This document shows positions 45,628 to 53,568 of a stretch of DNA of 64,000 bases, in pieces. The notes beneath the pieces are model-generated. The model was not told the DNA's origin. It made no database searches and saw only the letters and a list, made by a program, of their open reading frames with translations. The position numbers were made by a program, and so were the translations under genes. The stretch is from ZC4RG30 sp963726085 (GTDB taxonomy: Bacteria > Pseudomonadota > Gammaproteobacteria > Steroidobacterales > Steroidobacteraceae), in assembly GCA_963726085.1 (NCBI GenBank), contig CAVSAR010000006.1:50699-114698 (forward strand), given 5' to 3'. Each line of letters starts with the position of its first letter. The stretch's first letter is position 1.

Positions 45628-46158
45628 CAGTACTGCGCTGGCTGCAACCCCAGCTCACGGGGCGGCAGGCGGCGAACTATCTCGCGCGCGGGCAAACCAT
45701 CGAGTTTCGCGAAGGCCTGAAAGGCCCGGCCCGAGAGGTGACAGTCCCCTGGACGCCTGCCCGATGGCAACGCGTTCATACAGCTTGGCGGGCCCATCGC
45801 CGCCGCCGCCGTGCAGGAACTGCGCGCCCGCCGCGGAGGCCTGCGCGCACAGCCGCGCCACGAGGGCGGCAACGATGCCACTGCCGCGGTGCTCCGGCCT
45901 GACGTACAGCCACTCGGCGTCGGCACCGAACATTCCCCAGAACATGTCGTGAATCAGGCGCCACTGGATCATGCCCACGATCACTCCCTCTCGTTGCGCC
46001 ACCAGCAGATGCGCGACCGGATGCGGGCCAAAGAATGCGGCGCGCAGCGCCTGGGATGAGCGGGGATGATGCTCGGCGGGGTGGCCTTTGACGAAATCGC
46101 CCACCATTCCCTCGATCTCTGCGGCGTCATCTGGTGTGGCACTGCGGATGCAAAACAT
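45627..46158 (-). pseudogene. GNAT-family acetyltransferase with C-terminal frameshift
   Basis: ATG 46158. WLYVRPEHRGSGIVAALVAR is the acetyl-CoA motif. After ERVAIG, near 45765, the starting frame continues into unlikely sequence ending at 45655, whereas the next frame gives a normal GNAT ending (HLSGRAFQAFAKLDGLPA, stop 45627). A single-base indel is inferred; the protein may still be made with a changed tail. Confidence 0.65.
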
Positions 46159-46293
46159 TGGCGGGACCTGCTGACAGGTGCAATCCTTGAGAATACTGTT
46201 GCCGCTGCCGGCCGCCAAGTCACCGCCCGTAGAACGAGCCGGTTGGGCACAGAACTGCCGAGCCGCCTGCCTACCCTTGCGGTTCAGTCCAGG

Positions 46294-46716
46294 TCACGCC
46301 GGCGCAGCTGCAACCAGTCCGTACCTGGACATTACCGCTAGCAGGGCCGCCTTGTCGGGAGGTCCGCCATTGACCACGGCCGCGACGTCCCTGAAGTACT
46401 GGGCGCCGATGTCCGGAGACTGCACTATCAGCGCCCGGGCGGTTTGGGCAAACGGATTTGAGAAGGCGTGCACCACGCCGCGCGGCGTGGTCATGGTCTG
46501 GCCAGCAGCCAAATCGCGGGTTTCGGCACCCACCGAGTAGCGCAAGGTCCCGGCGAGCACGTAGACGCACTCCTCGTTGTTGGAATGACTGTGCGGCGGC
46601 GGCACGTTCGAGCCAGGAGGTACCGTCAGCTCGAACATGCCCAGGCTCTCGGTTTGCGAGCCGTCGACGATGTAGCTGATGCCCAGCTGCCCCACCTTGA
46701 TTTCGGTATTGCTCAT
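46294..46716 (-). CDS. Cupin-domain protein
   Basis: 140 residues. PPPHSHSNNEECVYVLAGTL is cupin motif 1 with His/His/Glu metal ligands and TPRGVVHAFSNP motif 2. Mononuclear metal enzyme or binding protein; substrate unknown. Five bases from the next cupin gene. Confidence 0.87.
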   Translation of the reverse strand: MSNTEIKVGQLGISYIVDGSQTESLGMFELTVPPGSNVPPPHSHSNNEECVYVLAGTLRYSVGAETRDLAAGQTMTTPRGVVHAFSNPFAQTARALIVQSPDIGAQYFRDVAAVVNGGPPDKAALLAVMSRYGLVAAAPA

Positions 46717-46720
46717 TGCG

Positions 46721-47032
46721 TCACGACTCCTCGATCATCAGCAGCAACGTTCCCTCGGCGATCGCTACAGCGCGATGCCTGTGGCGTGCACCGGCTGGAA
46801 TGAATAGCCCGTCCCCAGCCGCGAACGCAAGGATTTCCCCGTCGAAGCTGATGCTCAAACCGCCTTTCAATACATAGCCGATGTGGCCGGTTTCGCACCA
46901 GTGGTCAGCTCCAGCGCTGGTACTGAATTCCACCAGACGAATCTGCCGCGACCCTTCGCAATGTACCTTCTGGCGCACGTCCGGACGCACTTGCTGCCAC
47001 GGCATGTCGGCAAAGCTTATTTTCAGGGGACT
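46721..47032 (-). CDS. Cupin-domain protein
   Basis: 103 residues, probably from TTG 47032. WCETGHIGYVLKGGLSISFDG and IPAGARHRHRAV are cupin motifs. The frame is open to 47173 but the added residues fall in the neighbouring gene. Likely partner of the cupin downstream. Confidence 0.75.
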   Translation of the reverse strand, partial: SPLKISFADMPWQQVRPDVRQKVHCEGSRQIRLVEFSTSAGADHWCETGHIGYVLKGGLSISFDGEILAFAAGDGLFIPAGARHRHRAVAIAEGTLLLMIEES

Positions 47033-47078
47033 CAATGCACGCTCCTTGGGCAAGCCAGAGGGAACACTGCCGACGCGG

Positions 47079-47438
47079 TTAGAGGATTGGCTCTGGTACC
47101 CGCTGCGTGCTGCAGCCAAGGCCGAAGGACGCCAGCAGCAGTACGTGGCAGAAGGCCCGATCAAAGGGAGCAAGCACCGTCGCTGCGGGCATCGCCTTCA
47201 ATGCGCGATGGCCGATCAATGCCGCAGCATTGCAGGTTCGCGCCAGCGCCAACGTTGCCGCCGAAGGCAGGGCAAGCCAGGTCGCCCGGAATTGCGTGAC
47301 CAGCAGCAATACGAAAATCTCCACCCCGATGAAGTCAACAAAGAACAGCAGCACCCGCAGTTCGGGATTTATGACGATGGCCAACACGACAGCTAGCGCC
47401 ACCAAGCCCAGATACTTGCGCCAGACTGGCTTATCCAC
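47079..47438 (-). CDS. Small membrane protein
   Basis: About 119 residues from GTG 47438 with two or three hydrophobic stretches (YLGLVALAVVLAIVI, VLLFFVDFIGVEIFVLLLV). No family recognised. Overlaps the SRPBCC stop by 8 bp. Confidence 0.65.
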   Translation of the reverse strand: MDKPVWRKYLGLVALAVVLAIVINPELRVLLFFVDFIGVEIFVLLLVTQFRATWLALPSAATLALARTCNAAALIGHRALKAMPAATVLAPFDRAFCHVLLLASFGLGCSTQRVPEPIL

Positions 47439-47871
47439 GGGTGGCTGCCCTGTTTTTGGCCGCCAGTTGCCGCGCCTCCACATGACGGGCGAAGCGACTC
47501 AATATCGCCTGCCAGCCCTGGCGCTGCTGCTCGGGGGAATTTGTCGATTCAGCGTCGAACGTCTCCGTGACGGTGACTCCGTCGTGTCCCTCGGTAAAGC
47601 GCACTTGCATTGTGCGGTCACCAAATGAACTCTCGATCAGTTCATGCTCCACGATCCTGGTGTAGGTTCCGGCAAAGTCGAAACCCATGCTGCCGTCCTT
47701 GGCTTCCATGCGGGATGAGAACGCCCCGCCCACGCGCAGATCCACGGCCGCCCGGGGGGTGTGCCAATCATCCGAGGCCGCATTCCATTGCGTGATGTCG
47801 GCAGGGGTCGTCCATGCGTTCCAGACATCTTCCATGGGCGCTTTCACGAAGGCTTCTACGGTGAGCTTCAT
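47431..47871 (-). CDS. SRPBCC/AHSA1-family protein
   Basis: 146 residues: VEAFVKAPMEDVWNAWTTPADITQWNAA (in parts), FSSRMEAKDG, GWQAILSRFARHVEA at the end. START-like ligand-binding fold related to Aha1. Intact counterpart to the remnant at 35256. Confidence 0.87.
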   Translation of the reverse strand: MKLTVEAFVKAPMEDVWNAWTTPADITQWNAASDDWHTPRAAVDLRVGGAFSSRMEAKDGSMGFDFAGTYTRIVEHELIESSFGDRTMQVRFTEGHDGVTVTETFDAESTNSPEQQRQGWQAILSRFARHVEARQLAAKNRAATRG

Positions 47872-47910
47872 ATCAAGACTCCTTTGCAGGGCAATGTCGG
47901 GCCGGCAGGA

Positions 47911-48300
47911 TCAGGATGCTCCTACCCAGTCAGCTGCGACCTGACGGGCCTTTTTAATGTCATCCACGACGAGAATCAACTGATGGTCGTGGTCGCTATA
48001 GAGAACTTCAATGTTGACCCCAGCATCGGCCATCCTGCGGGTCAACTTACCCAGCTGCCCGGGCACCGCCTGCCTTAGGCGCTGGACCACCACCTCGCGC
48101 ACCGCCAGGACCTTGATGCCCGCTGCTTCAAGCGCGTGGCTGGCCGCCACCCCGTCAGCAAACAGGAAGTGGGCGGCGCCGCTGCTACCGGCTACCCATG
48201 CGCCGCCACCCTCGATGCTGACGCCGGCGCGACCCAGCGCCTCTCCCATATCAGCTAGGGCCCCTGGTCGATTATCCAGAAGTATCGACACGTCGTGCAT
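47911..48300 (-). CDS. ACT-domain protein
   Basis: 129 residues forming two ACT modules: ILLDNRPGALADMGEALGRAG and GKLTRRMADAGVNIEVLY. ACT domains bind amino acids. It starts within about 15 bp of a probable attC remnant, so it may be the oldest surviving cassette (inference). Confidence 0.85.
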   Translation of the reverse strand: MHDVSILLDNRPGALADMGEALGRAGVSIEGGGAWVAGSSGAAHFLFADGVAASHALEAAGIKVLAVREVVVQRLRQAVPGQLGKLTRRMADAGVNIEVLYSDHDHQLILVVDDIKKARQVAADWVGAS

Positions 48301-48309
48301 GAATGCCGC

Positions 48310-48432
48310 CCTCGCTACGCTTCACGTTCATCCTTGTGCCAACGCAGTCACATGACTGGGCCCAGCTTATCGACTGTTAGCCGCGACCGGGCATTTTATC
48401 GCCCTCGAAATCCCGGCTGCATGCCGTGCAAT
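48310..48432 (-). repeat. Degenerate attC remnant
   Basis: Faint similarity to the array consensus: GCTACGCTTCACGTTCA on the left, CATGACTGG in the middle, GGGCATTTTATCG and a CCCGGCTGC...GCAATGG right arm. It follows an NTF2-like gene stop by 3 bp, the normal position for an attC. Tentative. Confidence 0.4.
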
Positions 48433-48434
48433 GG

Positions 48435-48824
48435 TCACTGATCGGCGTCGCCCAGATCGGAATAGTACGAGCAGATACTCGATATCTTCTCACCCCTGGC
48501 ACTGGAAAACTCCACCACGTGGCAGAACCCACGGGTAAGGCCGGAGGACAGGACGAGGGTTCCGTCTGCGGCCCCGGCGCGACCGTGACTGATGGCCCGT
48601 CGCACCTTCACCTGTCGCGGTGCGGACTTCGCGTTCTTCAGGTAGGCCAGCGCCGCGGCCTTGCCAACAAAGCTCTTTCTATCCGGGATGGCCCAGTCCA
48701 GGTCGTCACTGACGCAGCGCGCGAAGGCGGGGCTGTTCGCCGTTTCGATGCATATGACCAGCGCCTGAACCAGGAGGTTCTTTGGCGAGTTGCCACAACC
48801 TGCACTCTTGATGATTCTGGTCAT
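48435..48824 (-). CDS. NTF2-like protein
   Basis: 129 residues with an NTF2-type pattern (LVICIETANSPAFARCVSDDLDWAIPDRKS in parts; GKAAALAYLKNA; FCHVVEFSSARGEKI). Role unknown. Probably an old cassette because an attC-like remnant follows its stop. Confidence 0.75.
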   Translation of the reverse strand: MTRIIKSAGCGNSPKNLLVQALVICIETANSPAFARCVSDDLDWAIPDRKSFVGKAAALAYLKNAKSAPRQVKVRRAISHGRAGAADGTLVLSSGLTRGFCHVVEFSSARGEKISSICSYYSDLGDADQ

Positions 48825-48903
48825 TGGTATCTTCGGGTTGTCCAGATTTTCAAAAGCGTGACGCTTGCCGCCCGTATCGTTTCGTCGGCATATCCGGCGT
48901 CCC

Positions 48904-49278
48904 TTACTTCTTCTCTTCCATCAGTCCGACGAGATTTCCATCCGGATCTCGCAGGAAACCAAGCCACAACTCGTGATCAGGCATCTTGGCCGCAAGCTGC
49001 GGAGCTCGCTCGTCGGTCGCTCCCGAAGACACGAGCCCCTTATGGACGGCCTCTATGTTCTCCACCCGAAAGTAGAGTATCGAGTTTGCGCCGATAGCGC
49101 CTGATCCCTGGGGGGTCGATAACATGACGCGAACATCTCCGGCCTGCAAAAATGCCAGATTCGGTCCCGCCGCAAACAGGAATTTCAGGCCGAGGAGGTC
49201 CCTGTAGAAACGCAGTGCCTTCTCGACGTCCGAGACTGTGACGGCTATCTGGCCGATTCTGGAAACGGCGGGATTAAT
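48904..49278 (-). CDS. VOC-family protein with apparent ATT start
   Basis: About 124 residues. The full VOC fold is only recovered if reading begins at ATT 49278: INPAVSRIGQIAVTVSDVE, ALRFYRDLLGLKFLF, then FLRDPDGNLVGLMEE. A strong GGAGG lies 5 bp upstream of that ATT. No ATG, GTG or TTG occurs in frame before the first beta-strand; the first ATG (49149) would remove a third of the domain. Either ATT is the start, as in infC, or an ATG was lost by mutation. It lies just downstream of a degenerate attC. Confidence 0.7.
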   Translation of the reverse strand: MNPAVSRIGQIAVTVSDVEKALRFYRDLLGLKFLFAAGPNLAFLQAGDVRVMLSTPQGSGAIGANSILYFRVENIEAVHKGLVSSGATDERAPQLAAKMPDHELWLGFLRDPDGNLVGLMEEKK

Positions 49279-49296
49279 GTACGCCTCCGTACGGCC

Positions 49297-49429
49297 GCTT
49301 AAGTGCCAAGCTTACCGGGCAGCCACGGACGCAGATGCAAGCGAACGCACTGGACCTGCCTGAGCCCGGGTCCAATGCCTGAGGCCCGACCCGTTGTCGT
49401 CCCCGGACAGCTGCATTGGCTGGTTATGC
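49297..49429 (-). repeat. Degenerate attC site
   Basis: 133 bp. Outer cores GCTTAAG (49297) and GTTATGC (49423); right arm CAGCTGCATTGGCTG matches the array pattern GCTGCAACGG. The stop of the upstream coding remnant overlaps the right core. Confidence 0.6.
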
Positions 49430-49592
49430 CTCGCGAAGACTCTTGCGCTTTCCCTTGCTACCTTGTCGAGCCCTGGGGGAGCCAAAAGATTGCTTGGCCA
49501 ATGCCTTGGCTACCTTCGCGATCAATGCGTACGGCATTGGCTCATCCAGCGGGAAGCGCAGGTTTCCTTTGGCATTGGCGTAAGGCTTCACA
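49424..49592 (-). pseudogene. C-terminal fragment of a DUF1801 gene
   Basis: The frame encodes YANAKGNLRFPLDEPMPYAL and a Lys/Arg-rich tail, matching the conserved end of DUF1801 proteins; the N-terminal two thirds are missing. The cut falls at the core of the degenerate attC to its right, so the gene may have been truncated by cassette recombination or deletion. Confidence 0.55.
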
Positions 49593-49711
49593 GCCACACG
49601 CAGCCCGACATCAGCTCGCGGACGGGATTGTCTAGCTCTGGCATTTCGAGATCTCGCCCGTGGCCAAGTGATTCATCAACCACGGTCCGCTGCACCGGTC
49701 TCTTGGACGGC
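49579..49711 (-). repeat. Degenerate attC site
   Basis: 133 bp. Centre GGCCAAGTGATTCATC and right arm GGTCCGCTGCACCGG closely follow the consensus; left core GCGTAAG. Lies 8 bp after the stop of the cold-shock/excalibur gene. Confidence 0.65.
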
Positions 49712-49718
49712 TTCATGG

Positions 49719-50276
49719 TCAGTTGCACCATTGCGACTCGCATGGAACGCCGTCACCGTCCCCATCCATTTTGGTATTCGGACAATTGCGGATGAAGTAT
49801 GTAGCCTCGGCACAAGACGTCATTTGTGAGCACATCGTACGTCCGTCGCACGAGCGGGACGGAGGCGCAGGCGCAGGCGCAAGTACAGGCGCATGCGACG
49901 GAGAAACGTCGGAGATGGGGCTTTGTACCGGGACGACCTGCTTCGTGTATCGGGAGTAGCCATATGCGCAAATGGCGGTAACGGCAAGTACCGTGAATAC
50001 GCGACCCATCAGATGGTCGAGCGACCCATGTCGCGCCCGTACTGTGGCAGGCGGCCCAGATGGCCTCTGGCCGGGTCGCATCACGCGGATCGCACGCTGT
50101 TTCCCATCCGCGCCGGCCTCGACCTCGAACGAGATCAATTCGTTGATCTGAGGGCGTCCGCCATGCCGCGGGAAAGCGGAAATGTGTACGAAGAGGTCCG
50201 GCCCGCTCTTGGCTGGCGTGATAAAGCCAAAGCCACGGTCATCGTTCCACTTGGTCAAGGTGCCGTGGATGCGCAT
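49719..50276 (-). CDS. Cold-shock domain – membrane helix – Excalibur domain protein
   Basis: 185 residues. Residues 1-65 are a cold-shock domain with RNP-like motifs (DDRGFGFITP, DLFVHISAF); a hydrophobic segment (VFTVLAVTAICAYGYS) near 95-110 is followed by a Pro/Ala linker and an Excalibur calcium-binding motif (DGDGDGVPCESQWC). This puts a nucleic-acid-binding domain in the cytoplasm and a calcium motif outside. Cassette gene. Confidence 0.85.
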   Translation of the reverse strand: MRIHGTLTKWNDDRGFGFITPAKSGPDLFVHISAFPRHGGRPQINELISFEVEAGADGKQRAIRVMRPGQRPSGPPATVRARHGSLDHLMGRVFTVLAVTAICAYGYSRYTKQVVPVQSPISDVSPSHAPVLAPAPAPPSRSCDGRTMCSQMTSCAEATYFIRNCPNTKMDGDGDGVPCESQWCN

Positions 50277-50283
50277 GTTGGAC

Positions 50284-50418
50284 GCCTAACCACGCTGTCC
50301 AGGGGCCGGGTGCTGACCCGACAGCACGCGGGAGCGCAAGACATGTGCTAACACATGCAAACTGCGCACACAGGCGGATGACCTATCTATCCCGAACCGC
50401 TGCAATGGCTTGCTATAC
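50284..50418 (-). repeat. attC site, diverged
   Basis: 135 bp, cores GCCTAAC and GCTATAC; inner ACAGCACGCGGGAGCGCAAG and CCGAACCGCTGCAATGGC match the array consensus. Confidence 0.8.
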
Positions 50419-50431
50419 GGCACGGCAATCC

Positions 50432-50632
50432 TCAGCGCGCCTTCTTCTTCGTGCGCGCCGCGGCTATCTCCTCGGCGATTAGGCGGAGCGTCCGATCTTC
50501 CGCAGATTGCTTGTGTTTACGCACGTCTGCCCCGAACCGCCGACTCAACTCCGACGCCTCTCGCAACTTCACTACAGCGAGACTGCCTCTCATCCGCTTT
50601 TCAACCGAATTAACGGTGGCTTTATTGGACAT
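50432..50632 (-). CDS. Small basic cassette protein
   Basis: 66 residues, Lys/Arg-rich and helical (LAVVKLREASELSRRFGADV), ending TKKKAR. No family recognised. Flanked by attC sites, stop 13 bp from the core. Confidence 0.6.
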   Translation of the reverse strand: MSNKATVNSVEKRMRGSLAVVKLREASELSRRFGADVRKHKQSAEDRTLRLIAEEIAAARTKKKAR

Positions 50633-50639
50633 GGCTTTC

Positions 50640-50799
50640 TGTGCACTCCTCCAGATCCTAGGACACCAAGCGCTTTCCTGCCGTCATCTCCAATAGGGAG
50701 GGATCGTGAAGCCATACGGACCTCTCCCGGTCCGGGGTTCGCAGCCCAAGACATGAGCCTGCAATACCAGCGACGTGATCGTCAATGAGGCCGTCCACG
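50640..50799. other. Non-coding cassette segment
   Basis: About 160 bp between the small basic gene and the next attC-like site. No convincing frame on either strand; probably the cassette leader and promoter region. Confidence 0.35.
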
Positions 50800-50945
50800 T
50801 AACTGCGACGTAGTCCCGTCGGACTGTGCTGTTCAACGGCCCACCGCCGACATATCAGCGCGCGGGCGGTTACACAATTCAGCTCTTGGGTCGCGGAAAC
50901 ACGCCTGGTCTATCCCGGACCGCTGCAACTGGCTTTAAGAGCCCA
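50800..50945 (-). repeat. Degenerate attC site
   Basis: Right arm TCCCGGACCGCTGCAACTGG is well conserved; the left arm reads AGTCCCGT then TTCAACGGCC, with about 12 extra bases between. Coding sequence of the next gene runs into it. Confidence 0.6.
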
Positions 50946-51355
50946 GAGGGGCCGTTCGTCCCCCCACCTTCTGGATATCGAGTGGACACTTCCCTTCGGA
51001 GGAAGGAGCGTATGTGCACGTCCACCGTGAGGCGGATAACCCCGAACGAGGCAAAGATGAAAACTAGCGGAGAGGTTCGAAATGGAGGTTCGATGCCAAA
51101 GAGCGGCTTGGAAATTAGGAGCCAGCTGGAGAGCACCATCAGGAAGGCGGCGATGACATATAGAAGCCATTGTCTGGATGTATGCCGACGGGCTTCGCCT
51201 AGAAGTTCGTATCTGGCTGCAGGTGGCACCCGCTTTAATGCGGGATAGAGTACGGTCCAGCGCGCCGTGCGTCTGGCTAAGCGCTGCGCGCGCTCGGCGT
51301 CGACCCGGATGATCTGTGCATCCATCGCCGCGAGCGCCTGATCCTTGGTCAGCAT
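50879..51355 (-). CDS. Two-helix membrane protein, cassette gene
   Basis: 158 residues from ATG 51355 (AAGGAG 8 bp upstream). A basic N-terminal region (RVDAERAQRLARRTARW) precedes two hydrophobic helices (WLLYVIAAFLMVLSSWLL; PLVFIFASFGVIRLTV). The last 20 or so residues are encoded by the attC. It begins one base after the codon before the stop of a VOC remnant (ATGCTGA), suggesting coupled translation. No family recognised. Confidence 0.65.
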   Translation of the reverse strand: MLTKDQALAAMDAQIIRVDAERAQRLARRTARWTVLYPALKRVPPAARYELLGEARRHTSRQWLLYVIAAFLMVLSSWLLISKPLFGIEPPFRTSPLVFIFASFGVIRLTVDVHIRSFLRREVSTRYPEGGGTNGPSGLLKPVAAVRDRPGVFPRPKS

Positions 51356-51477
51356 GGCGAGCACTCCTTGTTTCTGGCGCCTAGGGTGCAGCCGAAGAGC
51401 TTCGTGTAGAAGCGAGCCAGCCCGCGCCAGTCCCTGGCGATGAGGTTTGTGTGTCCGAATCGGACCCCGTCGGTCAT
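51349..51477 (-). pseudogene. N-terminal VOC fragment
   Basis: 42 codons: VRFGHTNLIARDWRGLARFY is the first strand and helix of a VOC protein, which then ends in CSPC. The rest of the gene is absent and has been replaced by the membrane-protein gene. ATG 51477 lies right at the end of an attC remnant, the normal cassette start. Confidence 0.6.
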
Positions 51478-51478
51478 T

Positions 51479-51582
51479 GCTTCATCCTAGTGCCGGCGAA
51501 CGGCTAAGCTGGGCGCAGCGCACGCCGACGCCACGAGTCGGCACTTTGTCCGTTACGGCTTTGCCCCAACAAAAAGTCAGGC
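51479..51582 (-). repeat. Shortened, degenerate attC site
   Basis: About 104 bp. Right end CAACAAAAAGTCAGGCGGC and inner CGGCACTTTGTCCGTTACGG match the consensus; the left half appears to have lost about 30 bp. Confidence 0.5.
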
Positions 51583-51698
51583 GGCACCGGCTTCCCCGTC
51601 CAACCGTCCGGCTTCAGTGCACTATGGACGGCCTGTGCTGATTTACCATCTTGAACCAGCACGTTGCGAAATTCGTTTTTAACGTCGATGCGGTGCAA
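51504..51698 (-). CDS. Possible small cassette ORF running into attC
   Basis: 64 codons from TTG 51698. The first 40 residues (RIDVKNEFRNVLVQDGKSA) look protein-like, the rest is attC-encoded. No family; could be a remnant. Confidence 0.35.
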   Translation of the reverse strand: MHRIDVKNEFRNVLVQDGKSAQAVHSALKPDGWTGKPVPPDFLLGQSRNGQSADSWRRRALRPA

Positions 51699-51756
51699 GA
51701 ACGCGTAACAGGCGCCTTTACTATTCAGTCACTTCGTCACTCTCAAATCGACGAGC

Positions 51757-52992
51757 CTAGGCCGCCACGGGCGGGCCAAAGGTGTTGGCCTCGGTCTGCC
51801 CTCGCGCAATGCAACCCCAGAGGGCAAAGCCGACGAAGACCACGAGTGCGACCAGCGGTACTGCGACGTCGAGCTGAGCCCCGACGCTGATTCGATGCGC
51901 CCAGATGCCCATGGCAGCCACGGTCAGCACCGCGGGAAAGAGCATCAACCAGCCGGTGCGACCCATGTCGTGCAGGCGCCGCACGTGCAGGACGACTGCG
52001 GGATACAACAGTACCAGTACGCCCCACGACGCATAGTCGATGGCAGGGCCCTTGTACGCATACCATAGGACGGCCAACGCGAGCGGGACCAACGCGGCCA
52101 GGAAATGCCCGCGCGAGGTACGACCGCTAGGTTGCACGAACAGGGTGTTCCAGAACGTGCGGGGATCCGATTCGCCAAGCGTCAGCGGCGCGCGCTGCAA
52201 GGCGCCCTTGTAGTAAGGGAGATAAGCAAGCATCAGGAGGCCGTTGAGGGCAAAAGCGACGACCCCGAGCGTCAAACTTGGGGTCCGATGATCCAGGATC
52301 GCCCAGTACAACGCGCAGGTCGAAACCGCCATCACCACGCACAGCGCCGCCGGGACGAAGTAGCCCAGTAGGATCAGCGCCCCCGCAACGAGCTCGATCA
52401 GCATGCAGACATCCAGAAGACGTGAGTCGACCAGCGCGCTCATGAGTTCCGTGGAGAGCGGCTCCTGGCCGCTGGGTATCGGCCAGAACGAGAAGAAGAA
52501 GTGGTTGGCGCCATTCACGAGCATCCACGCGCCGAAGATCAAACGAGCGGCCAGTGCCAGTTGCTTCAGGGCCGGGGCCTGCACGGTGTCAGCAACGCTT
52601 GCGCGCACCGCAAACATCGACCGGAAGCTGGCGATGTAGGCGACGCACAGGAGGACATTGCAGCCCAGAACCCTTGCCCCTGCAATCATGCTCCCGGTGT
52701 TCCACTCGGAAAGGGGGGCATCCCACCAGAACACGCAGAACGCGACAGGCATGCAGGCCAGCAGCGCCAACGGTGTGAAGAAGCCGAACAGAACGGCGAC
52801 GCCGGTTATCAGCTCGACAGCTTTGACGAGGTCGAACAAGTGGGTGTGAAGCAGTGCAGCCAGCATCTGGGCTGCAAGCGGGTGGGTGCTATTGGCTCCC
52901 GGCTGAGGATAGATGTGATAGAAGTGCTCCAGCCCGGCCGGAATCATCCAGCCTGCGTACCAGAATCTCACGAACCAGATCACGTACTTCAT
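51757..52992 (-). CDS. DoxX-like membrane protein fused to DUF805
   Basis: 411 residues from ATG 52992 with GGGGGG just upstream. Two DoxX-type four-helix units (FVRFWYAGWMIPAGLEHFYH; LIFGAWMLVNGANHFFFSFW) are followed by a DUF805 domain (SDPRTFWNTLFVQPSGRTSR ... RLHDMGRTGWLML). I know DoxX and DUF805 mainly as separate small membrane proteins, so this fusion is unusual. It lies in the longest cassette of the array. Confidence 0.8.
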   Translation of the reverse strand: MKYVIWFVRFWYAGWMIPAGLEHFYHIYPQPGANSTHPLAAQMLAALLHTHLFDLVKAVELITGVAVLFGFFTPLALLACMPVAFCVFWWDAPLSEWNTGSMIAGARVLGCNVLLCVAYIASFRSMFAVRASVADTVQAPALKQLALAARLIFGAWMLVNGANHFFFSFWPIPSGQEPLSTELMSALVDSRLLDVCMLIELVAGALILLGYFVPAALCVVMAVSTCALYWAILDHRTPSLTLGVVAFALNGLLMLAYLPYYKGALQRAPLTLGESDPRTFWNTLFVQPSGRTSRGHFLAALVPLALAVLWYAYKGPAIDYASWGVLVLLYPAVVLHVRRLHDMGRTGWLMLFPAVLTVAAMGIWAHRISVGAQLDVAVPLVALVVFVGFALWGCIARGQTEANTFGPPVAA

Positions 52993-53432
52993 GGTGCCCC
53001 CCGGTCGGAATCTTGCGTGCGGTCGCTGCCGCTTGGCCACCTTTATAGTCCGAATTGCTGCTAACAGTACAGTCCTGCGAGGCGATATCGAGTGTTGTCG
53101 ATAGGGGCTATGGAAGCGTTCAAGCTGCTCGACCAGCTTGGCCTTGGCTTGGTGCCGATTGCGGAGCCCACACCGCAAATTCGGGACGCGGGACCCCCGT
53201 CCTCGTCGCAGCGCTACCAGGAGCATCACCCGGACTATCTCCTGGGCCGGATATTACGCGTCCGGGCCAATCTCCGACAACTGGCGTCAGGGCTGCCACC
53301 TGCATCCACGCAAAGCATAAGAGTCGCTTATCGTGGTACGGCGCCGCACTCATTGCATTGCAAACGGGTAGCTCTGGAGCCGCGGTTGGGGAGCGGTCCA
53401 TTCATTGACGATTCTTCAGCGTATTAGGCGCC
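52993..53432. other. Leader region of the DoxX cassette
   Basis: 440 bp without a recognisable gene. The minus-strand frame in continuation of DoxX is open to 53229 but its sequence is unlike any family and base composition is mixed. A TTTATAGTCC element 40-60 bp before the start could be a promoter. Confidence 0.4.
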
Positions 53433-53567
53433 GCCCAACAGCTCCGTCCAGCGGCCGGCCACCCCCGCTTCAGCACACGGGCGACCATTACTTCCTTATG
53501 GAACTCATCTCCTCGCCCGCGGCTAACCGTTTTATTGCTCCCGGACCGCCGCAGCGATTTGGTAGGC
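53433..53567 (-). repeat. attC site, slightly diverged
   Basis: 135 bp, cores GCCCAAC and GGTAGGC; arms CCGTCCAGCGGCCGG and CCGGACCGCCGCAGCG. Confidence 0.88.
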
Positions 53568-53568
53568 G

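Noticed and set aside
52993..53229. Upstream extension of the DoxX/DUF805 protein
   Set aside because: ATG 52992 has a strong purine-rich site and starts the membrane domain; the extension is basic and featureless.
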